The notes under the pieces are model-generated. The model was not told the origin of the DNA, did no database searches, and was given only the letters and a program-made list of their open reading frames with translations. 64,000 bases of DNA from Lachnospiraceae bacterium (lineage in GTDB: Bacteria; Bacillota; Clostridia; Lachnospirales; Lachnospiraceae): positions 1-64,000 of the forward strand of contig CAAGLJ010000101.1 in the NCBI GenBank assembly GCA_900770785.1, given 5' to 3'. Below are positions 1-7,894 of the stretch, in pieces (positions within the stretch are counted from its first letter, which is position 1; each line of letters opens with the position of its first letter). The translations under genes and the position numbers were made by a program.

Positions 1-180
1 TCAGACTTTCGTACTGCGCTTTTAGGTTTTTGTTCTTACAAAAATTTCTTCTTCAAGAATTTTCGAGATTGCATTACTGTTTATTTGTCAAGGTTCTTAT
101 AAGCCCAATGGCTTATGTGTGAACACAGCTTAATGTCCACGGCTGTTTTATTCTGTCGTTCTTTGTTTCAGCGACAGCTT
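1..180 (-). other. Leader of a transcript running off the left edge (possible rRNA operon leader)
   Basis: No protein-coding gene is supported here. Read on the minus strand, this is the 5' leader that follows a near-consensus promoter at 185-213. It contains an inverted repeat (CTGTCG at 153-158 with CGACAG at 172-177) and a small AAGCC/GGCTT hairpin near 95-108. A strong promoter followed by an untranslated leader of more than 170 bases fits the start of a stable-RNA operon. The RNA gene itself lies outside the window, so this is inference. Confidence 0.4.
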
Positions 181-184
181 AATC

Positions 185-213
185 ATATTAGCATACCTTT
201 TTTTTGCTGTCAA
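185..213 (-). promoter_or_regulatory. Strong sigma-A promoter pointing left
   Basis: On the minus strand the -35 TTGACA (208-213) and the -10 TAATAT (185-190) are 17 bases apart, with an extended TGC before the -10. The layout is nearly the same as the tRNA-Ser promoter at 3629-3657. It lies downstream of pdxT and drives whatever lies left of position 1. Confidence 0.7.
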
Positions 214-247
214 TCAGTTTTTTCATACTTTTTATTTTTTATTTTTA

Positions 248-275
248 AGTGCCGAATCAATCACGATTCGACACT
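248..275 (-). terminator. Hairpin over the pdxT stop codon
   Basis: An 11-bp inverted repeat (AGTGCCGAATC at 248-258 and GATTCGACACT at 265-275, one wobble pair on the minus strand) with a 6-base loop spans the last codons and stop of pdxT. A clear T-run is missing on the minus strand, so termination is only likely. Confidence 0.4.
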
Positions 276-841
276 TTGGTTTTAACCATATTTACAAAAT
301 ATCTGTGTATCCTCTCGTCTTCATCCAGCTCGGGGTGAAAAGCCATTGCCAGCTGGTTTTTATCGCGCACTGCAACTATGTGTTCATTCTCTTTTGCCAG
401 TACTTCTACTCCTTCTTCTGCACTTTCAATATATGGTGCCCGTATAAAAGTCATTGGAATCCGGCCAATTCCCTTAAATTCCTGCCAGGTATGAAAGCTT
501 CCCAGCTGCCTGCCATAAGCATTGCGTTTTACGGTAACGGGTAACGTTTTAAAATACTGTCTCTCATCATTTTCAATCCTGTCTGCCAGAAGAATCAGGC
601 CTGCACAGGTGGCCAGAACCGGCATTCCTGCCTGTATCTGCTGTTTTAAAGTATGGAACATATCCAGCTCCTTTAACAGCTTCCCCTGCACAGTACTTTC
701 TCCACCAGGCAAAATAATCCCATCATATTTCTGTAATAAATCTTCTTTTTTTCGCAGCTCTATATAGGGGACACCCAATCTTTCCAGCATTTGCTCATGT
801 TCCGCAAAGGCCCCCTGTACTGCCAAAACTGCTACCGTCAT
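257..841 (-). CDS. pdxT: PLP synthase glutaminase subunit PdxT
   Basis: Glutamine amidotransferase subunit (194 aa) of the DXP-independent pyridoxal 5'-phosphate synthase. It hydrolyses glutamine and channels ammonia to PdxS in the cytoplasm. Visible motifs are the N-terminal VLAVQGAFAEH, the oxyanion region LPGGEST near residue 46, the nucleophile region ATCAGLILLA with Cys near residue 79, and FHPEL near residue 168, giving the His-Glu of the class I amidotransferase triad. Length is normal for the family. The ATG follows the pdxS stop by a single base, so the two genes are co-translated from the pdxS promoter. Confidence 0.96.
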   Translation of the reverse strand: MTVAVLAVQGAFAEHEQMLERLGVPYIELRKKEDLLQKYDGIILPGGESTVQGKLLKELDMFHTLKQQIQAGMPVLATCAGLILLADRIENDERQYFKTLPVTVKRNAYGRQLGSFHTWQEFKGIGRIPMTFIRAPYIESAEEGVEVLAKENEHIVAVRDKNQLAMAFHPELDEDERIHRYFVNMVKTKVSNRD

Positions 842-842
842 C

Positions 843-1718
843 CTATTTTCCTCTTTCTGCCATCAGAAGTTCTATTTCCTGCTCATTGATACCTACCATT
901 GCTTCGCCAAGATCTTCTGAAAGCGAGGCAATAAGTCCCGCATCCGTATAGTTGGCTACTGCTTTTACGATTGCATTGGCCCTCTTTGCAGGGTTCCCCG
1001 ATTTGAAGATACCCGATCCCACAAATACACCTTCTGCTCCCAGCTGCATCATCAATGCTGCATCTGCCGGTGTAGCTATGCCCCCTGCCGCAAAATTTAC
1101 AACGGGAAGTCTGCCATTCTTATGTACATATACCACCAAATCATAGGGCACCTGCAATACTTTTGCTTCTTCAAACAATTCATCCTCCCGCATAGCCGTA
1201 ATTTTCGCTATTTCACTATTCATCATACGCATATGGCGTACCGCCTGAACTATATCGCCGGTTCCCGGCTCACCCTTGGTACGGATCATGGATGCTCCTT
1301 CATTAATACGACGAAGAGCTTCCCCCAAATTCTTTGCTCCGCAGACAAAAGGAACCTTGAATTTTGTTTTATCAATATGATAGACATCATCTGCCGGTGA
1401 AAGTACTTCACTTTCATCAATATAATCAATTTCTATTGCTTCCAGAACCTGCGCTTCTGCAAAATGTCCAATGCGGCATTTTGCCATAACCGGAATAGAT
1501 ACAGCCTCCTGAATTCCTCTTATCATCTTCGGATCGCTCATACGGGATACTCCACCTGCCGCTCTGATATCCGCAGGAATACGCTCCAGTGCCATGACCG
1601 CACAGGCCCCTGCTTCCTCCGCAATCCTTGCCTGCTCCGGTGTGGTAACATCCATGATGACTCCACCCTTTAACATCTGTGCCAACTCTTTGTTTAATTT
1701 GTATCTGCTGTCTGACAT
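843..1718 (-). CDS. pdxS: PLP synthase synthase subunit PdxS
   Basis: Synthase subunit of PLP synthase (291 aa). It condenses ribose 5-phosphate, glyceraldehyde 3-phosphate and ammonia from PdxT. The (beta/alpha)8 family signature is clear: LAQMLKGGVIMDV, the ALERIPADIRAAGGVSRM block, the lysine in VMAKCRIGH, and the C-terminal phosphate-binding FAAGGIATPADAALMMQLGAEGVFVGSG. The reading frame is open to 1775, but the start chosen is the ATG at 1718, because GGAGGG sits just upstream and family members begin in this way. It heads the pdxST operon, divergent from a MocR-type regulator. Confidence 0.96.
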   Translation of the reverse strand: MSDSRYKLNKELAQMLKGGVIMDVTTPEQARIAEEAGACAVMALERIPADIRAAGGVSRMSDPKMIRGIQEAVSIPVMAKCRIGHFAEAQVLEAIEIDYIDESEVLSPADDVYHIDKTKFKVPFVCGAKNLGEALRRINEGASMIRTKGEPGTGDIVQAVRHMRMMNSEIAKITAMREDELFEEAKVLQVPYDLVVYVHKNGRLPVVNFAAGGIATPADAALMMQLGAEGVFVGSGIFKSGNPAKRANAIVKAVANYTDAGLIASLSEDLGEAMVGINEQEIELLMAERGK

Positions 1719-1833
1719 ATTTTCCCTCCAAAATTGATTTTTGTGATATTTTCCAGTATAATGTTTTCTGACCATATTAAAATATCCAATTTAAATATAT
1801 TCAAAAAGGTCAGATTGGAGGTTCATTTTCCTA
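1719..1833. promoter_or_regulatory. pdxST / pdxR divergent control region
   Basis: This 115-base AT-rich gap separates divergent pdxS and the MocR-type regulator. It holds an inverted repeat, TCTGACC at 1767-1773 and GGTCAGA at 1808-1814, whose half-sites start 41 bases (about four helical turns) apart, with a CCAAT/ATTGG pair between and beside them. Reading toward pdxS there is a TATACT -10-like element but no good -35, which fits activation by the adjacent regulator. Operator function is inferred. Confidence 0.55.
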
Positions 1834-3234
1834 ATGATAACCTATTCGTTTACTGATTTAGGTTCAGATTGCCTTTATATTCATTTATACAAATGTATAA
1901 AAAATGACATATTGCAGGATGTTTTGCACGCCGGGGAAAAACTTCCCTCTAAACGAAGTCTGGCAAAAAATCTGAACATAAGTATTATTACCGTGGAAAA
2001 TGCCTATGCCCAGCTTATTGCAGAAGGCTATGCATATTCTGTTCCCAAAAAAGGGTACTTTGTAGCAGACATTAATACTATTGATAAGGAAACAAAGCCT
2101 GTTATTTCTTCTGAAAATGTACAGCTTTCTTCAGGCAAATCCAATTATTTTGCTGATTTTACCAGTAATCAGACAAGCTCTGCGTATTTTCCCTTTTCCA
2201 TATGGGCAAAGCTCACCCGGGAGCTTTTGACCCAAAACCAGCCAGAGCTTCTGACCAATTCTCCCTGCGGTGGTATTCTACCTTTACGTGAAGCCATTGC
2301 AAAACATTTAAAAGATTTTCGTAATATGACGGTTCTTCCGGAACAGATTATCATCGGCGCCGGTACGGAATATTTATATGGCTTAATCATCCAGCTTTTA
2401 GGCTTTGAAAAACGTTATGCAGTGGAAGATCCGGGATACAGTAAAATTTCTCAGATTTATAAAAGCCACTGTATTTCCTGCAACTTTGTTCCAATGGATT
2501 CCTCTGGCATAAAGATTGCCGATTTAGAAGAACAGAACATCGATATCGTTCATATTTCTCCTTCCCACCATTTTCCCACAGGAATCGTCATGCCCATCAG
2601 CCGGAGATATGAATTGCTGGCCTGGGCTGCAAAATCGGCCTCCCGGTACATTATTGAGGATGACTATGACAGCGAATACAGACTGAGCGGCCAACCCATC
2701 CCGACTCTACAGAGTATCGATATACAGGAAAAGGTCATCTACATCAATACCTTTACCAAAACCCTGGCCTCTACTGTACGCATCAGCTATATGGTACTGC
2801 CACGCCAGTTGGTCAATACCTTCTATTCCAGGCTATATTTTTATTCCTGTACCGTCTCAAATTTTGAACAGTACATATTGGCACGCTTTATTTCAGAAGG
2901 GTATTTTGAAAAGCATATTAACCGTATGCGCAACTATTATCATAGTAAAAGGGATACACTTTTACACACCATAAAAAACAGTGCTCTTGCTTCTTATGCA
3001 ACTATTTCAGAAGAAAATGCAGGGCTTCATTTTCTCCTGAAGCTGAAAACCGGCCTGTCTGACAGGGAGTTCCTTTTAAGAATGGAACGAGCCAGCATTA
3101 AGCTGTCCTCTCTGTCTCAGTATTATCAGAACCCACCACAGGCCGCAGAACATATTTTTATTATAAATTATTCTTTTGTTGCGGAAGAAAATATGGAAAA
3201 AGCAATTCAGCTGATTTATGATGGGCTTTTCTAA
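1834..3234 (+). CDS. pdxR: MocR/GntR-family regulator with aminotransferase-like domain (PdxR)
   Basis: Regulator of 466 aa. Residues about 10-75 form a GntR winged helix-turn-helix (GEKLPSKRSLAKNLNISIITVENAYAQLIAEGYAYSVPKKGYFV). The rest is a fold-type I aminotransferase-like domain. The PLP-lysine motif is TFTKTLASTVRISYMV near residues 308-323, and the aspartate motif is IIEDDYDSEYR near 273-283. In this family the second domain senses PLP rather than catalysing. Its divergent position to pdxST makes it the likely PLP-responsive activator of that operon. The ATG lies 12 bases after a GGAGG, a rather long spacing. Confidence 0.88.
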   Translation: MITYSFTDLGSDCLYIHLYKCIKNDILQDVLHAGEKLPSKRSLAKNLNISIITVENAYAQLIAEGYAYSVPKKGYFVADINTIDKETKPVISSENVQLSSGKSNYFADFTSNQTSSAYFPFSIWAKLTRELLTQNQPELLTNSPCGGILPLREAIAKHLKDFRNMTVLPEQIIIGAGTEYLYGLIIQLLGFEKRYAVEDPGYSKISQIYKSHCISCNFVPMDSSGIKIADLEEQNIDIVHISPSHHFPTGIVMPISRRYELLAWAAKSASRYIIEDDYDSEYRLSGQPIPTLQSIDIQEKVIYINTFTKTLASTVRISYMVLPRQLVNTFYSRLYFYSCTVSNFEQYILARFISEGYFEKHINRMRNYYHSKRDTLLHTIKNSALASYATISEENAGLHFLLKLKTGLSDREFLLRMERASIKLSSLSQYYQNPPQAAEHIFIINYSFVAEENMEKAIQLIYDGLF

Positions 3235-3252
3235 CATTGTTATACAACGACA

Positions 3253-3300
3253 AAAAATTCAAACAGCATTACCTCCATGGGTAATGCTGTTTGAATTTTT
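3253..3300. terminator. Bidirectional terminator between pdxR and tRNA-Ser
   Basis: A perfect 21-bp stem (3253-3273 with 3280-3300) encloses a 6-base loop, with A-runs on one side and T-runs on the other. It can end pdxR transcription on the plus strand and the tRNA-Ser unit on the minus strand. Confidence 0.9.
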
Positions 3301-3307
3301 AAAATGA

Positions 3308-3396
3308 CGGAGAAGGAGGGATTTGAACCCTCGCGCCGCTATTAACGACCTGCACCCTTTCCAGGGGTGTCCCTTCAGCCTCTTGGGTACTTCTCC
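3308..3396 (-). tRNA. tRNA-Ser (GGA)
   Basis: The minus strand reads GGAGAAG at the 5' end and CTTCTCC plus a G discriminator at the 3' end, forming a 7-bp acceptor stem. The anticodon loop CTGGAAA gives anticodon GGA. A long variable arm and the GGTTCAAATCC T-arm identify a class II tRNA-Ser of 89 nt. The CCA end is not encoded. It is the second gene of a two-tRNA unit. Confidence 0.95.
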
Positions 3397-3478
3397 AAAA
3401 ATCTGAATCTGTATAATACAGATATTTAATTAGTAACGGTACATGGCAACAACTCGAGGTTCCTTCTATACCGTTTAA

Positions 3479-3564
3479 CGGAGAGGATGGGATTCGAACC
3501 CATGCGCCCTTTCGGACAAACGGTTTTCAAGACCGCCTCGTTATGACCACTTCGATACCTCTCC
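3479..3564 (-). tRNA. tRNA-Ser (TGA)
   Basis: The minus strand reads GGAGAGG at the 5' end and CCTCTCC plus a G discriminator at the 3' end. The anticodon loop CTTGAAA gives TGA. A long variable arm and the GGTTCGAATCC T-arm mark a class II tRNA-Ser of 86 nt. It is the first gene of the unit, 82 bases before tRNA-Ser(GGA). Confidence 0.95.
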
Positions 3565-3628
3565 AGGTAAGTATCCTTCGTACTAATCCCATGCATGCCG
3601 CAAGTTTTACTTACGAAACGCAAAATTG

Positions 3629-3657
3629 ATTTTAGCAAAGAATAGTCCTGCTGTCAA
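3629..3657 (-). promoter_or_regulatory. Promoter of the tRNA-Ser unit
   Basis: On the minus strand TTGACA (3652-3657) and TAAAAT (3629-3634) are separated by exactly 17 bases, with an extended TGC. It lies 65 bases upstream of tRNA-Ser(TGA). Confidence 0.8.
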
Positions 3658-3703
3658 CCCAATTTTTTATTTTTTCGTCTTCTATCATCCAATACTTTTA
3701 CCG

Positions 3704-4423
3704 CTATAGACAAAAACCATCCAAAAAAGCCTCCGCTACCTTCATATCCTCCGGTGTAGTAATCTTGATATTTTCATAGCTTCCCTGCACCAAACGTACC
3801 TTTTCCCCCAGAAAATACTCCACCACCATGGCATCATCCGTTACAGGCACCGGGGACGCTTTCCCCGCCGCCTCCAATGCCATCAATTTGCTGTAGGCTT
3901 CTTTAATCAAAGGAAAAGAAAAGGCCTGAGGTGTCTGAATCATCCAGACCCGGCTTCTGTCAGGAGTAGTCTCAATATTCTGATCAGCGTCTGCCAGCTT
4001 AATGGTATCCTTAACTGGCATTCCGGCTACACAGGCATTGCAGTCCTTTGCTCCCTCAATACAGCGTTCAATAATCTCCTGATTGAGAAAAGGTCTTGCA
4101 CCGTCATGGATGAGAACATAGTCACAAGCCCCCGCTGCCAGCAGCCCCTGGTAGACTGAATGGTAGCGTTCCTTTCCTCCGGGCACCACGGCTTTTACTT
4201 TGGTAAAGCCATAGGCCTCTACTATTTCTTTACGGCAGTATTCTTCCTCTCCTGTACCGACCACCAGAATAACGCTATCCACCCTGCTGTTTTCAAAAGC
4301 GGCAAGGCTATAATATAAAATGGGCTTATTTCCCAGTAAAAGGTACTGCTTTTGTACCTTGCTTTCCATCCGTTTGCCCCTGCCTGCTGCCAGGCAGACG
4401 GCTGCTATTTTTTTCTCCTGCAT
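3704..4423 (-). CDS. ispD: 2-C-methyl-D-erythritol 4-phosphate cytidylyltransferase IspD
   Basis: Third enzyme of the MEP isoprenoid pathway (239 aa). It transfers CMP from CTP to methylerythritol phosphate. The nucleotide-binding signature VCLAAGRGKRM with the conserved downstream KQY, the VLIHDGARPF motif and the C-terminal VTDDAMVVEYFLGEKVRLVQGSYENIKITTPEDM block are diagnostic. The ATG at 4423 is preceded by GAGAGG. A GTG at 4435 that overlaps the tsaD TGA is an alternative that would add four residues. It is the last gene of the long minus-strand run that begins near 9.55 kb. Confidence 0.95.
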   Translation of the reverse strand: MQEKKIAAVCLAAGRGKRMESKVQKQYLLLGNKPILYYSLAAFENSRVDSVILVVGTGEEEYCRKEIVEAYGFTKVKAVVPGGKERYHSVYQGLLAAGACDYVLIHDGARPFLNQEIIERCIEGAKDCNACVAGMPVKDTIKLADADQNIETTPDRSRVWMIQTPQAFSFPLIKEAYSKLMALEAAGKASPVPVTDDAMVVEYFLGEKVRLVQGSYENIKITTPEDMKVAEAFLDGFCL

Positions 4424-4431
4424 ACATCCTC

Positions 4432-5493
4432 TCACTCTGTCCTGCCAGCAGCTCCTGGACCAGAAAATATCCTTTCTCCCAGCTTTAAACCAGGAACCGC
4501 ATTCAGGTCATAACCATGACGAACCCCTTTTAAATATTCATAATAAGCTGCTGTTCCAATCATGGCCGCATTATCCGTACAATAAACAGGGGAGGGGGAA
4601 TAAAAAGCGACTCCCTCTTTTTGGCAGGCATTTATCAGTGCATCCCTCAGATGGCTGTTGGATGCTACCCCACCGGCTATGGCAAAGCGGGAAAGCCCCT
4701 GCTCTCTTACCGCCTTCATGGAATGCTCAACCAGTACATCCACAACGGCTTTCTGAAAAGAGGCTGCCACATCTGCCTGGCAGACCTTTTCTCCCTTCAT
4801 CTCACAGGAGTTCAGATAGTTCAAAACTGCTGACTTAAGCCCGCTAAAGCTAAAGTCATATTCATTGTCCGCCACCTTTGCCCGGGGAAAATGAATGGCC
4901 TGGGGATTCCCTTCTCTGGATACCCTGTCGATTTTTGGCCCCCCGGGATAGCCCAGCCCTATGGCTCTTGCCACCTTATCAAAGGCCTCTCCGGCAGCAT
5001 CATCTCTGGTTCTGCCCAGAATCTCATATTCACCGTAATCCTTTACCTTGACCAGATGAGAATGCCCACCGGATACCACCAGACAGATAAAAGGGGGCCT
5101 TAAATCCTCATGTTCGATATAGTTGGCGCTGATATGTCCCTCAATGTGATGTACACCAATCAGCGGCTTTTTTAAGGCAAAGGCCAGGGCCTTGGCTGTG
5201 GAAACACCTACCAGCAAGGCTCCCACAAGACCAGGACCATAGGTGACCGCAATAGCCGTAATTTCCTGTAAGGTTACTCCTGCTTCCCCCAGGGCCTGTT
5301 CAATCACCTGATTGATTTTTTCAATATGCTTACGGGAAGCAATTTCCGGCACTACTCCTCCGTATATCGTATGTAAGTCTATTTGAGAAGAAATTACATT
5401 GGATAAAACTTCCCTTCCATCCCGTATTACTGCTGCCGCTGTTTCATCACAGGAGCTTTCTATCGCTAAAATATAAACCTCTTTATCACCCAT
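4432..5493 (-). CDS. tsaD: tRNA N6-adenosine threonylcarbamoyltransferase TsaD
   Basis: Catalytic subunit (353 aa) that transfers the threonylcarbamoyl group to A37 of ANN-decoding tRNAs (t6A). It has the ASKHA fold: ILAIESSCDETAAAV at the N-terminus, the metal-binding HHIEGHISANYIE, SGGHSHLV, FDKVARAIGLGYPGGP, the IAGGVASN block, and YCTDNAAMIG with the metal-binding Asp. The frame is open far upstream, but family members start as MGDKEVYIL does here. The ATG at 5493 has GAGAG in front, and the preceding gene ends at 5510. Partners TsaB and TsaE are upstream in the same run. Confidence 0.97.
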   Translation of the reverse strand: MGDKEVYILAIESSCDETAAAVIRDGREVLSNVISSQIDLHTIYGGVVPEIASRKHIEKINQVIEQALGEAGVTLQEITAIAVTYGPGLVGALLVGVSTAKALAFALKKPLIGVHHIEGHISANYIEHEDLRPPFICLVVSGGHSHLVKVKDYGEYEILGRTRDDAAGEAFDKVARAIGLGYPGGPKIDRVSREGNPQAIHFPRAKVADNEYDFSFSGLKSAVLNYLNSCEMKGEKVCQADVAASFQKAVVDVLVEHSMKAVREQGLSRFAIAGGVASNSHLRDALINACQKEGVAFYSPSPVYCTDNAAMIGTAAYYEYLKGVRHGYDLNAVPGLKLGERIFSGPGAAGRTE

Positions 5494-5509
5494 TTTTTCT
5501 CTCATTCTG

Positions 5510-6085
5510 CTATTGGCCATCCTCAACCTTATCCCAGCCAAAAATTTTCCAGTGTCCCTCTGCATCTTTACGCAGGATAAACACCTCCTCCACATACTGC
5601 ATGGTTGTACCTGTTCTGACATGGTAGGTACAATACAGCCTTGCACACTCATAGCCGCCTTCCCAGAATTCCTCCACATCCGTACTGGCTGAAAGCACAT
5701 AGGAGGAAATAGCGGAATTACTCTCCTTAAAAGCAGTAATTTCACTTCGTAAATCAATCAGATATTTCTCATCATCCTTGTTAGCAGCCAGTTCATCATC
5801 ATACAGAGCCTTGGCCTTCATCGCCAGCTCAACCAGCTCTTCGTCTGTATACTCCTCGTTATAAAAGCACTTGGTAATTTCGCTGTAATATTTGACTACT
5901 TCCTTAGGGGTCTGAGGATAATTACGCTCCAGATTCCGCAGAAGTACATTCTGCACCGCCGTAACCTCAGCCGTCTCCTCTCCCTGCTTCTTTCCTCTTG
6001 AAGATATGGAATAATAGACTACCAGAATAATTACTACAATTAAAAATAAGCAAAATGTTCCTTTGGGTCCTTTAAAACGCTTCAT
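5510..6085 (-). CDS. Membrane-anchored protein of unknown function
   Basis: A 191-aa protein with a short basic N-terminus (MKRFKGPKG), one membrane segment at about residues 11-27, and a predicted extracytoplasmic alpha/beta domain. The domain has a conserved-looking RNYPQTPKEVVKYYSEITKCFYNEEYTDEEL stretch and a C-terminal sheet ending in an FGWDKVEDGQ-type sequence. It resembles uncharacterised Lachnospiraceae proteins placed in a DUF6715-type family (from memory, not checked). It lies 16 bases upstream of tsaD, so co-transcription is likely. No enzymatic motif was recognised. Confidence 0.8.
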   Translation of the reverse strand: MKRFKGPKGTFCLFLIVVIILVVYYSISSRGKKQGEETAEVTAVQNVLLRNLERNYPQTPKEVVKYYSEITKCFYNEEYTDEELVELAMKAKALYDDELAANKDDEKYLIDLRSEITAFKESNSAISSYVLSASTDVEEFWEGGYECARLYCTYHVRTGTTMQYVEEVFILRKDAEGHWKIFGWDKVEDGQ

Positions 6086-6170
6086 TCTTCCTCTCTTTCC
6101 GCTGCTTTAGCAGTCTTTTGCTGCAAACCATGTGCTGCTGGCAAGGTTTCTCTTCTGTTCCTTTTACTCT

Positions 6171-7091
6171 TTACTCTTCTTCAAACTTCAATTCTACACT
6201 CATTCCGTCTCTGGCAGCCACCGCTTCAGGAAAAATCTCTCTTACCTTTCCCATATACTCCTCCGGCCGGGTAAGAGAAGGACTGTAATGGGTCAGCCAC
6301 AGTTTCCGAACCTGAGCCTTTTTTGCCAGTTCTGCCGCCTCATAAAAGGTCATGTGCTTATATTCTCTGGCCTTGGCTTTCTTTTCCGGCTCTCCATACA
6401 TTCCTTCGCAGATAAAAAGATCTGCATCCCTGGCCCTCTCTGCAATAATCTCGACAGGACGGGTATCGGTACAATAGCTTACTTTGATTCCCTTTCTGGC
6501 CTCTCCCATAACCATATCCGGTGTATAGGTCCGTCCGTCCAGAACCAGCTCTTCCCCCTTTTGCAGTCTGCCCCAGTACCGCTTTTCCAGCCCCAGCCCT
6601 TCTGCCTTCACCGGATCAAATTTCCCCGCCCGGTGGACTACGATGCTGTAGCCGTAGCAAACCACGTTATGATTCACTCTATAGGCCTCAATCTGAAAGC
6701 CCTCAAAGGAAATCACCTGATTTGGCTCTGTCAGCTCCACAAACTGAATCTCAAAGGGCAGCTCCGGAGCAATCGTTCTAAGAGCATTGACCACTCTGGT
6801 TAATCCCCTTGGTCCAATCATCAAAAGAGGCTCCGTTCTCTCTGCATTTCCCATGGTTAAAAGCATTCCCGGCAATCCACTGATGTGATCTGCATGGTAA
6901 TGGGTAAAGCACATAATGTCAACAGGTTTGGGACTCCATCCCTTCTCCTTCATGGCAATCTGGGTGCCTTCCCCACAATCAATGAGAATACTTTTCCCAT
7001 TATAGCGGGCCATCAGAGAGGTCAGCCAGCGATAAGGAAGAGGCATCATCCCCCCTGTACCCAATAAGCATATATCAAGCATTTTTTTCAA
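6171..7091 (-). CDS. rnz: Ribonuclease Z
   Basis: Metallo-beta-lactamase-fold tRNA 3' endonuclease (306 aa). It trims 3' trailers from pre-tRNAs that lack encoded CCA, which fits the CCA-less tRNA-Ser genes in this window. Seen are the first glycine-rich turn LLGTGGMMP, the zinc motif FTHYHADHISGLPG near residue 64, later His/Asp ligands in YCTDTRPV and EYKHMTFYEAAELA, and the C-terminal LWLTHYSPS. The frame opens with TTG at 7091, which has AAAGG five bases upstream. The ATG at 7082 is the alternative start. Confidence 0.93.
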   Translation of the reverse strand: MKKMLDICLLGTGGMMPLPYRWLTSLMARYNGKSILIDCGEGTQIAMKEKGWSPKPVDIMCFTHYHADHISGLPGMLLTMGNAERTEPLLMIGPRGLTRVVNALRTIAPELPFEIQFVELTEPNQVISFEGFQIEAYRVNHNVVCYGYSIVVHRAGKFDPVKAEGLGLEKRYWGRLQKGEELVLDGRTYTPDMVMGEARKGIKVSYCTDTRPVEIIAERARDADLFICEGMYGEPEKKAKAREYKHMTFYEAAELAKKAQVRKLWLTHYSPSLTRPEEYMGKVREIFPEAVAARDGMSVELKFEEE

Positions 7092-7105
7092 AAAACCTTT
7101 CTTTT

Positions 7106-7360
7106 CTACAAAAATTCTCTGGTTTCGGTAATCCGAACAGGCTCCTTAAAGCCTTTAATCCAGGCATCAAAACATTTTTCACATAAATCCAGACTATAAA
7201 TATAGCCATCTTTTTCACTAAAATAATCAAAAGCATAATCTGCTGAAAAATAGCCTTCCTTAACGATACCTCCCTCTACCTCCAGCTGCTTGCCGCACTG
7301 ATTGCAAACCACCTGTTCAAGCTCTAAATCCTGTACATCTCTGTTTTTATAAATTCGCAT
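7106..7360 (-). CDS. Small putative zinc-binding protein
   Basis: An 84-aa protein of unknown function with two CxxC pairs, CNQC near residue 19 and CEKC near residue 62. They probably bind one zinc in a rubredoxin/zinc-ribbon-like fold. Between the pairs is an aromatic-rich strand region (GYFSADYAFDYFSEKDGYIYSLD). The ATG at 7360 follows AAGGG with good spacing; the open frame further upstream lacks a ribosome binding site. It sits between rimI and rnz in the same orientation and is probably in the same operon. Confidence 0.75.
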   Translation of the reverse strand: MRIYKNRDVQDLELEQVVCNQCGKQLEVEGGIVKEGYFSADYAFDYFSEKDGYIYSLDLCEKCFDAWIKGFKEPVRITETREFL

Positions 7361-7456
7361 TGGCAGTCCCTTCTTTCTACTGTGTCCGATTGTTTCGTCT
7401 CCTTCAGTATACAATATCCTGGTTCCTGCGGCAGTGGAAAATAATCCATGTACTGC

Positions 7457-7894
7457 CTATCTCTTCCACATAATCAATGCGTCTTCTCTGGGTTTTTCAT
7501 AAAAATTCTTACGAATTCCCTCTTCTACAAATCCAAGACTTCTGTAAAGGCGGATAGCCGGCTCATTGCTGCACCTTACCTCCAGGGTATAAGCAGATAT
7601 CCCTCTTGTCCGGCCTTCCTCAAGGATGCGGGAAAGCAATTTTTTCCCAATGCCTTTTTTTTGAAAAGCAGGTGCCGTCACTACATTGGTAATTTCCCCC
7701 TCTCCCGCGATTTCCCTCAGACCGCAGCTGGCTACTACCTTTTCACCCACCAGAGCCACCAGATAGCAGGCATGGGGATTTTCAATCATTTCCAGAAAGG
7801 AGTCTTTGTGCCAGGGCATGGAAAAAGCCTCTTCTTCCAGTACGCAGACCTGATCCACCCACTCCCTGGTAAGGGGACTAATTCTGATTTCCAC
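7457..7894 (-). CDS. rimI: Ribosomal-protein-alanine N-acetyltransferase RimI
   Basis: GNAT acetyltransferase (145 aa), family member that acetylates the N-terminus of ribosomal protein S18. The acetyl-CoA site is VVTAPAFQKKGIGKKLLSRIL (Q/RxxGxG/A type) near residues 72-92, and the C-terminal Y-containing block is LEVRCSNEPAIRLYRSLGFVEEGIRKNFY. It starts with GTG at 7894, preceded by GAGGAAG, and overlaps the end of tsaB by 17 bases. Its place beside t6A genes is common in Firmicutes. Confidence 0.93.
   Translation of the reverse strand: MEIRISPLTREWVDQVCVLEEEAFSMPWHKDSFLEMIENPHACYLVALVGEKVVASCGLREIAGEGEITNVVTAPAFQKKGIGKKLLSRILEEGRTRGISAYTLEVRCSNEPAIRLYRSLGFVEEGIRKNFYEKPREDALIMWKR

Noticed and set aside
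4432..5757. Long N-terminal extension of TsaD
   Set aside because: The upstream in-frame codons overlap the preceding 191-aa gene and lack family similarity; the ATG at 5493 has a ribosome binding site.
6132..6803. Plus-strand frame of 223 codons over rnz
   Set aside because: Shadow of the ribonuclease Z gene, which has zinc motifs and a good context.
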